Origin: Caryophanales bacterium
GTDB taxonomy: Bacteria; Bacillota_I; Bacilli_A; RFN20; CAG-826
NCBI GenBank assembly: GCA_028726925.1
Contig: JAQYPI010000115.1
Coordinates: 1 to 20,939, forward strand
Length of the DNA: 20,939 bases
Direction of reading: 5' to 3'
The position numbers and the translations under genes are program-made. The notes beneath the pieces are model-generated. The model was given only the letters and a program-made list of their open reading frames with translations, had not been told where the DNA came from and made no database searches. Every line of letters begins with the position of its first letter. The first letter of the stretch is position 1. Positions 15,368 through 20,939 of the stretch are shown one piece after another.

Positions 15368-16330
15368 TTATTTCAGGATGTCGATGAGGCGGAGCATGGA
15401 AGGATGCTTGTCGCGCGGGCGCGGCACGGCTTGGTAGATGTCGTCGTCCACGATCTTGTTATCGACCATGCCGACGCAGATGCCGCCTTTCCCTTCAAGA
15501 AGGCAATCGACCGCGTATGCGCCCATCCTGGCCGCGAGGATGCGGTCGAAGGCGCTCGGGGTGCCGCCGCGCTGGACGCGGCCGAGGACTTCGGCCTTGG
15601 CCTCGAACCCGGTCTCAACCGTGATTTTCTTCGCGAATTCGTTGATATTCGGATAGATTTTCTCCGAAACGACGACGATGGCGCGCTTGCGCTTGGCGTC
15701 GTGGAGCTTGCGCAAGGAGTCGATGATTTCCTCCTCCGGGATCGGGTGATCCGGGGTGATGATCATCTCGACCCCCTCGGCGAGGCCGGAGAAGAGGGCG
15801 AGGTCGCCGCAATGGTTTCCCATGACCTCGATGATCGCGCAACGCTGGTGGGAAGAGGTCGTGTCGCGGATATGGTCGATGCAGTAGCAGATGGTGTTCA
15901 AGCACGTGTCGAAACCGATCGTGTAGTCCGTGGAGGCGATATCGTTGTCGATCGTCCCGGGAAGGCCGACGCAGTTGATGCCCATTTCGGTGAGTTTCTT
16001 CGCGCCCATGTAGGAACCGTCGCCGCCGATGACGACGAGGGCCTCGATTCCGCGCTTACGCAGATTGTCAACGGCGATTTGGCGGACTTTTTCTTCTTTG
16101 AATTCGCGAAGGCGGGCGGTGCCGAGGATCGTGCCGCCGCGGTTCACGATGTCGGAAACGGAATGACGGTCCATGAGGAACATGTCATCCTCGACGAGAC
16201 CTTTGTAACCATCCATGATGCCATAGACGTCAAGGCCGTATTTGAGACCCGCGCGGACGACGGCGCGGATCGCGCAGTTCATGCCCGGGGCATCGCCACC
16301 GGAAGTTAGAACGCCGATTTTTCGAATCAT
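15368..16330 (-). CDS. pfkA: ATP-dependent 6-phosphofructokinase
   Basis: 320 residues, exactly the usual bacterial length. Phosphorylates fructose 6-phosphate, the committed step of glycolysis. GVLTSGGDAPGMNCAIR at the N-terminus; GGDGS rather than GGDD in the ATP site marks it as ATP-dependent and not PPi-dependent; TIDND carries the catalytic Asp; also IEVMGNHCGDLAL and LGRVQRGGTPSAFDR with the allosteric/substrate arginines. ATG 16330 is preferred over an in-frame TTG six bases upstream because GAGG sits seven bases before the ATG. First gene of pfkA-pyk-ROK kinase, the usual pfkA-pyk pairing of Firmicutes. Confidence 0.98.
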   Translation of the reverse strand: MIRKIGVLTSGGDAPGMNCAIRAVVRAGLKYGLDVYGIMDGYKGLVEDDMFLMDRHSVSDIVNRGGTILGTARLREFKEEKVRQIAVDNLRKRGIEALVVIGGDGSYMGAKKLTEMGINCVGLPGTIDNDIASTDYTIGFDTCLNTICYCIDHIRDTTSSHQRCAIIEVMGNHCGDLALFSGLAEGVEMIITPDHPIPEEEIIDSLRKLHDAKRKRAIVVVSEKIYPNINEFAKKITVETGFEAKAEVLGRVQRGGTPSAFDRILAARMGAYAVDCLLEGKGGICVGMVDNKIVDDDIYQAVPRPRDKHPSMLRLIDILK

Positions 16331-16362
16331 AAGCAAACCTCAAAAATTCACGATACGGAATG

Positions 16363-16371
16363 AGTATACCA
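16363..16371 (-). promoter_or_regulatory. pfkA promoter, extended -10
   Basis: Minus strand TGG then TATACT (16371-16363), an extended -10 element; the -35 position is poor. Start expected near 16356. An inverted repeat TGCGCG-CAATT-CGCGCA (16389-16405) overlaps the -35 region and could be an operator. Confidence 0.55.
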
Positions 16372-16436
16372 TGTTCAGCGCGCGTAGGTGCGCGCAATTC
16401 GCGCATAGGCAAACTTTTTTTCGCTGCCTTTGTGAA

Positions 16437-16491
16437 AGTGGAAAACTCAATTTCCTTTCGATGGTATCGGCCTTCTTGCTGTGGAAAACTC
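16437..16491. promoter_or_regulatory. DnaA-box-like direct repeat upstream of dnaB
   Basis: The 11-mer GTGGAAAACTC occurs at 16438-16448 and 16481-16491. With the preceding base, the second copy gives TGTGGAAAA (16480-16488), whose complement TTTTCCACA fits the DnaA box TTWTNCACA exactly; the first (AGTGGAAAA) has one mismatch. They lie in the 229-base divergent region between pfkA and the helicase loader gene. DnaA binding is inferred. Confidence 0.4.
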
Positions 16492-16546
16492 CGAAAACAC
16501 ACGAATCCATCGATATTTTTCGCTTAAACAAATTCCTAACACAATG

Positions 16547-16552
16547 TAGAAT
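16547..16552 (+). promoter_or_regulatory. -10 box of dnaB, predicted leaderless
   Basis: TAGAAT at 16547-16552, with TTAAAC at the -35 position 17 bases upstream, is seven bases before the ATG at 16560. AGGGG between them is too close to the ATG to act as a normal ribosome binding site. Confidence 0.4.
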
Positions 16553-16559
16553 AGGGGCT

Positions 16560-17807
16560 ATGCTTAGCATTGGCTCCGGTGATTTCCTCTCGTTCTCTCT
16601 CCGCGGCAAACTCGGGGAGAGTTCCCTCGATTCCCTTTCCTTTCTCTATGCCCCCCTCTGCGGAGCGGCTTCGATTGGGGTATATCTATCCTTTTACGGA
16701 TTCGCCGAGAAGAAGAGGGTGGTCTATCCCGCCTACGAGGTGGTGAAGGCCACGGGCCTCAGCTATCACGCCCTCGTCGAGGCGATGAAGCCCCTCGAAG
16801 CCCTCGGACTCCTCTCCACCACCGCGATGAAAGGCGGCGATGGCAGGACAGCCTACACGGTCGCGGTCTATCCCCCGTGCAGCCCGAAGGCGTTTTTCGC
16901 CGACACCTTGCTCGTTTCGGAGCTCCAAAACGCCCTTGGCGAAGAAGGCGTCGCCCGCATTCGCAAGGACCTTGCTCCGGACCCTTTGCCTCTTGAAGGG
17001 CAAAACGTGTCCACCACCTTTCAGGATTTCTTCCGCCCCTCCTATCGCCTCGAGGCCTTCGCGAATGCCTATGCCCCTCTTGCGGAAGATGCCCCGCGCC
17101 CTCTCCGGACGGGGTTCGATCGCAGCTTGTTTTTCGAGGCGTTTTCGCGCCTAGGGTTCACCAAGGAGATGCTAAGCGAAGGGGAACTTTCGTTCATCGC
17201 CAAAGCCGGTGCCCTATACGATTACGCGAGCGACGTCCTTGGGGAATTCGCCGCGGACTCCCTTTCGAACCAGGCTCCTTTCGGGGAGAAACTGAATCAA
17301 GATCTTTTCCTCAAGAAATGCCGGGAATCCCTGAAACTCCCGTATCTGAAAAGGAAACCCTCCGCCCGCTCCGGCCACGCCGATCCTTCGTCGGATCTCA
17401 GCAAGCGCGTGGCGATGATGGATTCGACTCCCTCTGCCCGTTGGCTTTCCATCAAGCAAAAAGGGCACGTCCCCGCTCCAAGCGACCTCAAGATCCTCGA
17501 AAAACTCACAATCGACATGGGGCTTCCTGAACCTTGTTGCAACGCGCTCATCGATTACGTCTTGGCAATCAATCACAACGTCTTCTCTGCCCCGCTAGCC
17601 GAGAAAATCGCCGCATCCCTCGTACGCGAAGGCTTCGACAATGCCCGCGATGCCATGGATTATCTCGTTTCCAAAAAGAGGAATCCCCAGGCCAAGGCAA
17701 CCCCTGCCGCCCAGGAGAAAACGTCAAACGAACCGGAAACCGCGGAAATTTCACCCGAGGAGTTGGATGCCTTGTTCGAAAGCGCGTATAAGAAGAAAGG
17801 GAATTGA
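16560..17807 (+). CDS. dnaB: Helicase-loading protein DnaB of Firmicutes type (DnaD/DnaB_2 family)
   Basis: 415 residues. In Bacilli this DnaB is not the helicase; it works with DnaD and DnaI to load it at the origin and at restarted forks. The N-terminal winged-helix part (about 20-110) contains YPAYEVVKATGLSYHALVEAMKPLEALGLL. The C-terminal DnaB_2 domain (about 310-390) reads RWLSIKQKGHVPAPSDL then MGLPEPCCNALIDYVLAINHN and APLAEKIAASLVREGFDNARDAMDYL, matching the known pattern of that family. A charged, proline-rich tail follows. Start taken at ATG 16560, before which the reading frame has no family sequence. It overlaps or nearly abuts dnaI, as in other Bacilli, but the usual upstream neighbour nrdR is absent. 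Assignment is by domain pattern and by its partner gene. Confidence 0.85.
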   Translation: MLSIGSGDFLSFSLRGKLGESSLDSLSFLYAPLCGAASIGVYLSFYGFAEKKRVVYPAYEVVKATGLSYHALVEAMKPLEALGLLSTTAMKGGDGRTAYTVAVYPPCSPKAFFADTLLVSELQNALGEEGVARIRKDLAPDPLPLEGQNVSTTFQDFFRPSYRLEAFANAYAPLAEDAPRPLRTGFDRSLFFEAFSRLGFTKEMLSEGELSFIAKAGALYDYASDVLGEFAADSLSNQAPFGEKLNQDLFLKKCRESLKLPYLKRKPSARSGHADPSSDLSKRVAMMDSTPSARWLSIKQKGHVPAPSDLKILEKLTIDMGLPEPCCNALIDYVLAINHNVFSAPLAEKIAASLVREGFDNARDAMDYLVSKKRNPQAKATPAAQEKTSNEPETAEISPEELDALFESAYKKKGN

Positions 17808-17812
17808 AAGCC

Positions 17813-18724
17813 ATGGATGAAATGAAACGAAAAACCGCGGTCGCGCCCAAGGCGCTCGGCGATTTGGAATCCGCGCAAAAGGAAAGCTTGGAATTGCTCA
17901 AAAAAGACCCTCGCGTCTACGCCGTCATCCACGACGAGTTCGGGCTAACGCTAAGCGAAACAAGAAGGGCCCTCGCCCCATTGCTTGATTTTTACGACGA
18001 CCTCCATTATTGCGATTCGTGCCCCGGATATGAGAAATGTGAGAAAGAAGTCCCGCATTATCAGATCGAACTCTTCCGTGAAGGCGGCCTCATGGACCGT
18101 AAACTCCACCTTTGTCCGCTGGCCAAGAAGAGGGAATCTTACGACGCTTCCTTCCTCGATCGGGATTTCCCCATCGCTTGGATGAACGAAACCATGAAGA
18201 GGAGCGTTTCCCGGACCGGCAAGAAGAACGCGGCTCTTGTTTCCATGTTGCGCATCTTGAAAAAAGAAACGGAAAAAGGCGTCTATCTATTCGGAAACCG
18301 TGGTACCGGTAGAAGCTTCATGCTCGCTTGCCTTGCCAATGACTATGTCGGCGAACACGGCGGCCCCGTTTCCTTCGTGGACACGACGTCCCTCCTCGAC
18401 AAGCTCCGCGCTCTTTCGTTCGCATCGAAGGAAAAATTCAGCCGGGCGATGAACGCTTATGGGAACCTTTCGCTCCTCGTGCTCGACGATTTCGGAAACG
18501 AGCCCAAGGAGAAAAGCGGTTTCGTTTTCTCGTCCATCCTCTTCCCGCTTCTCAACGAACGTGCCAAAAACGGTCTTGTCACGTGCTTTTCGAGCGATTT
18601 CACGATGCAAGAAGTCGCTGACATGTATGCCCCTTCGATCGGGGCGCCCAGGGCCAGGCAATTCCGCGGCTTGCTCGATGCCATCGCTTCGCCGTTTGAC
18701 ATCACCGGGATCCCGGAACGTTAA
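17813..18724 (+). CDS. dnaI: Primosomal protein DnaI, helicase loader, with altered Walker A motif
   Basis: 303 residues. AAA+ protein that delivers the replicative helicase. N-terminal zinc domain: Cys67, Cys70, Cys76, His82 and Cys101 are spaced like the ligands of Bacillus DnaI. The AAA+ domain starts near 135: Walker A is GNRGTGRS (161-168), in which the invariant lysine is Arg167 (codon AGA, 18311-18313). Walker B is LLVLDDFG (221-228), intact. The sensor-1 region is CFSSDF where TSN is usual. A C-terminal RARQFRGLLDAIA supplies the arginine finger region. ATG 17813 was chosen; TTG 17804, overlapping the dnaB stop, is possible but only two bases after GAAAGGG. Its stop codon overlaps that of the convergent mutM-coaE gene. 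Confidence 0.92.
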   Translation: MDEMKRKTAVAPKALGDLESAQKESLELLKKDPRVYAVIHDEFGLTLSETRRALAPLLDFYDDLHYCDSCPGYEKCEKEVPHYQIELFREGGLMDRKLHLCPLAKKRESYDASFLDRDFPIAWMNETMKRSVSRTGKKNAALVSMLRILKKETEKGVYLFGNRGTGRSFMLACLANDYVGEHGGPVSFVDTTSLLDKLRALSFASKEKFSRAMNAYGNLSLLVLDDFGNEPKEKSGFVFSSILFPLLNERAKNGLVTCFSSDFTMQEVADMYAPSIGAPRARQFRGLLDAIASPFDITGIPER

Positions 18725-20106
18725 GGCAAAGGCAAAGCTTCCAGCTTTTTCTCGAGGGCGCTTAAATCGCCCTCGTTTTCAATTTCATAGGTGGCGAGTC
18801 GCTTGCTGGCCTCGAAGGGATAAGAAGCGTTGAGCTTCAATAGCCCATCGGCATCCTTGCCTTCGAGTTCGAGCCGCGCTTTCCGCTCCGATTCCGGGGC
18901 GAGGAGGAGAAGAACGGAGTCGCAATGGAAACGCAAGGAACTCCGGGCAAGAAGAGGGACATCCAAGACGAGATTCTCTCCGGGTTTCAAGGATGATTTG
19001 ACTTCCTCGAACCGTCTTTCGAGGAATGGCTCGAGGTGCTTTTCCCAGGTGGATCGGAGGGCTGGAGAATCCGCGAATACGGATCTCAAGTAGGATGGGT
19101 TGATCTTCCCTCTCACGACGCTTTGTTTTCCAAGCATCGCCTTCATGTCGCGGAGGATGTCGCGATTGCGATATAGGGCTTTGACTTCCTTGTCCGCGTC
19201 GAAAACGCGCCACCCGCGGTTTTCAAAGAAGCGGCTTGCCGTGGATTTTCCCGCATGGATTGGCCCGGTGATGCCAAGGATATAAGGAAGTATGGAAGAA
19301 TGCTGACAATGCGGACAATAAGTAGTTCCCCTTCCGCAACATTTCGTGTAAGTGAGTTTCGTTCCGCAGACGGGGCACGGGGTTTCCCTCTTTCCGTAAA
19401 CCTGGAGAAGATTCTGCATATTCCCTTCCATCCCCGAGAAATTGAGGAAGGAGTGGACAGTGCTGCCGCGCTCAGCGATGGCAAGGTTTAGGATGCGGGT
19501 GCTTTCTTTTGCAAGACGAAAGGCTTCCTCTTTCGTGACGTCTTTTGCGGGCAAGAAAGGGGACAAGCGGGAAGCAAAGAGAATCTCGCAGGCGTAGATG
19601 TTGCCGATCCCGGCGAAGAGGTGTTGGTCCATCAAGGCTTCCTTGAGAGGCGCGTTCGAGGTTTGAAGGATCGCGAAAAAGTCCTCTCCCGAAAGGCCGA
19701 TGGGCTCAGGCCCAAGGGTGGCGAGTCGAGTCTCGAGTTCCCGTTTGGAAAGCGGCTCGATTCGCCCGAATTTTCGGGTGTCCTCATAGGTCAAGGTTTC
19801 GTTCCCGGAAAGGGCAAGTGAAACGATGTCGTGCTTGTTCCTCGTCGGCGTCCCCTTCTGGATTCGGTATCGCCCTTCCATGCGAAGGTGACTCAGGAGG
19901 AAGAGTTCGTCGGAAAGAGCAAAAACCAAGAATTTCCCGCGCCTTTGCACCGCGAGAATGTCCTTTCCCTTGACGGCTTCCCGGAAGGCGTCAGCCCCGC
20001 CGACGAGGTTCTTTTCGCGGTAGACGAAAACGTCGAGGATTCTCTTCCCGGACAAGGCGCGATCTAGTTCGCGCGCGATGGTCTCGACCTCGGGCAATTC
20101 GGGCAT
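18721..20106 (-). CDS. Fusion of formamidopyrimidine-DNA glycosylase (MutM) and dephospho-CoA kinase (CoaE)
   Basis: 461 residues in one frame. Residues 1-267 are MutM/Fpg, which removes 8-oxoguanine and cuts the abasic site: PELPEVET after the initiator Met with catalytic Pro2 and Glu3, Lys58 in GKFL, HLRMEGRY at 73-80, and a zinc finger with C244-x2-C247 and C264-x2-C267 around GRGTTYC. Residues 274-461 are CoaE, the last step of coenzyme A synthesis: P-loop GITGPIHAGKST (278-289), FDADKEVK (302-309) and LDVPLLARS (381-389). The join has no linker: the finger ends CQHSS and the kinase begins ILPYILGITG. Start fixed at ATG 20106 by the Pro-Glu active site; the few in-frame bases upstream begin with TTG. 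Lies five bases after polA. Both catalytic sets look complete. Confidence 0.93.
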   Translation of the reverse strand: MPELPEVETIARELDRALSGKRILDVFVYREKNLVGGADAFREAVKGKDILAVQRRGKFLVFALSDELFLLSHLRMEGRYRIQKGTPTRNKHDIVSLALSGNETLTYEDTRKFGRIEPLSKRELETRLATLGPEPIGLSGEDFFAILQTSNAPLKEALMDQHLFAGIGNIYACEILFASRLSPFLPAKDVTKEEAFRLAKESTRILNLAIAERGSTVHSFLNFSGMEGNMQNLLQVYGKRETPCPVCGTKLTYTKCCGRGTTYCPHCQHSSILPYILGITGPIHAGKSTASRFFENRGWRVFDADKEVKALYRNRDILRDMKAMLGKQSVVRGKINPSYLRSVFADSPALRSTWEKHLEPFLERRFEEVKSSLKPGENLVLDVPLLARSSLRFHCDSVLLLLAPESERKARLELEGKDADGLLKLNASYPFEASKRLATYEIENEGDLSALEKKLEALPLP

Positions 20107-20111
20107 AGTGA

Positions 20112-20939
20112 TCAATCTTTCGCGTCGAACCAGGAATCTCCGCTATTCCCTTCGACGGTCAAGGGAACGGAAAGCGGGACCGCGTTTTCCATCGCGGAAC
20201 GCAAAAGCGGGACGAGCCTTTCTTCCTCGTCTTTCTCGAGACAGAAGAGCAATTCGTCGTGAATCTGGAGGACCATCTTGGACTTGAAGTGGCCGTCCTT
20301 GAGGACGCGGTCCACCCGGATCATGGCCATCTTAATGAGATCGGCGGCGCTCCCTTGGACGGGGGCGTTCAAGGCGGCGCGTTTGGCCGCTTCCCTTTTC
20401 ACGTAGTTCGCGTCTTTGAGTTCAGGCAGATAACGGCGCCTCCCGAGCATCGTCGTGACGTAGCCTTTCTTTTCCCCCTCCTCGAGCGTGGCGGAGAGAT
20501 AATCGCCGATCTCGGGATAGGCGGCATAGAAACTTGCGATGACCTTGGAGGCTTCCTGCGGGGTTCCACCCATTTGCTCGGCAAGGCCGAAAGCGGTGGT
20601 GCCGTAGATGATGGCGAAGTTGATCGCCTTGGCTTTGCGCCGCAATTCATGGGGGACTTCCTCCCCTTCCGGGACGCCGAAGATTTTGCGTGCGGTCTCG
20701 CTATGGACGTCCCTCCCGGAACGGAAGACGTCGATGTAGCTTTGGCAGTGGCTGAGGCTCGCGAGGACCCGCAACTCGATTTGGCTGTAGTCGAGGGAAA
20801 GGATTTTCTTGCTCGGGTCCTCGTAATGGAACGCCTTGCGGATTTCTTTGCTTTCCTCGTCCCGCGTGGAGATGTTTTGGAGGTTCGGGTTGCTTGAGGA
20901 CAGGCGCCCCGTGGTCGTTTGGGCTTGGTTAAAGCAGGT
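20112..20939 (-). CDS. polA: DNA polymerase I, C-terminal part (5' end beyond the window)
   Basis: 275 residues of the polymerase domain; the frame runs off the right edge. PolA fills repair gaps and removes Okazaki primers. Visible in order: QTTTGRLSSSNPNLQNI (motif in the palm/thumb), motif A LSLDYSQIELRVLASLS with a catalytic Asp, the O-helix block RRKAKAINFAIIYGTTAFGLA (motif B; Ala where Gly is common in NFG), LGRRRYLPEL, RAALNAPVQGSAADLIK, and motif C VLQIHDELLF with the second catalytic Asp. Ends GDSWFDAKD, typical of the family. It is followed after five bases by mutM-coaE, matching the polA-mutM-coaE order of Bacilli. Confidence 0.97.
   Translation of the reverse strand, partial: TCFNQAQTTTGRLSSSNPNLQNISTRDEESKEIRKAFHYEDPSKKILSLDYSQIELRVLASLSHCQSYIDVFRSGRDVHSETARKIFGVPEGEEVPHELRRKAKAINFAIIYGTTAFGLAEQMGGTPQEASKVIASFYAAYPEIGDYLSATLEEGEKKGYVTTMLGRRRYLPELKDANYVKREAAKRAALNAPVQGSAADLIKMAMIRVDRVLKDGHFKSKMVLQIHDELLFCLEKDEEERLVPLLRSAMENAVPLSVPLTVEGNSGDSWFDAKD

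Noticed and set aside
18721..20106. MutM-CoaE fusion as a frameshift artefact
   Set aside because: The frame is continuous through complete motifs of both domains with no leftover start or ribosome binding site at the junction, though reads should still be checked.

Overview
The window is a dense stretch of bacterial chromosome, with only short gaps between genes and no phage, insertion sequence or CRISPR array that I could see. Gene content and signals point to a member of the Bacilli/Erysipelotrichia/Tenericutes-type Firmicutes. Evidence for this: DnaB- and DnaI-type helicase loaders (a Firmicutes trait), a threonine T-box riboswitch, an infC-rpmI-rplT operon behind an attenuator leader, a NifS-ThiI pair, and AGGAGG ribosome binding sites. 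The DNA looks G+C-rich for that group, with many NNC/NNG codons, so an uncultured high-GC lineage is likely. The exact taxon is inference.

Layout, left to right. (1) A + strand operon: the 3' end of a cysteine desulfurase, thiI, a DUF3737 beta-helix protein and a MalY/PatB-type aminotransferase, each overlapping the next. It ends at a bidirectional terminator. (2) The - strand translation operon infC-rpmI-rplT. infC appears to start at an ATC codon behind a strong ribosome binding site and an attenuator leader. (3) A - strand trio: a Fic-fold protein with a destroyed active site, a small four-helix membrane protein and an SDR oxidoreductase. (4) A divergent alkyltransferase-like gene whose promoter implies a leaderless mRNA. 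(5) thrS on the - strand, with a T-box leader whose Stem I is unusually short. (6) A 390-base gap between the thrS promoter and eno. It holds a strong + strand promoter, two intrinsic terminators and a chain of hairpins, and is the best candidate here for an undescribed small RNA or leader. (7) eno and a PAP2 phosphatase (+). (8) A - strand glycolytic operon pfkA-pyk-ROK sugar kinase. (9) A divergent dnaB-dnaI pair for loading the replicative helicase, with DnaA-box-like repeats upstream. (10) Facing it, polA and a fused mutM::coaE gene; the stop codons of dnaI and mutM::coaE overlap.

The window therefore joins central glycolysis (glucose phosphorylation, PFK, enolase, pyruvate kinase), replication and base-excision repair (PolA, MutM, DnaB, DnaI), tRNA sulfur modification and charging (NifS, ThiI, ThrS) and translation initiation (IF3, L35, L20). 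The most unusual points are the structured RNA region upstream of eno, the MutM-CoaE fusion, an arginine in place of the Walker A lysine of DnaI, the Fic protein lacking its catalytic loop, the ATC start of infC, the compact T-box, and several genes with a -10 box 6-7 bases before the ATG and no ribosome binding site.
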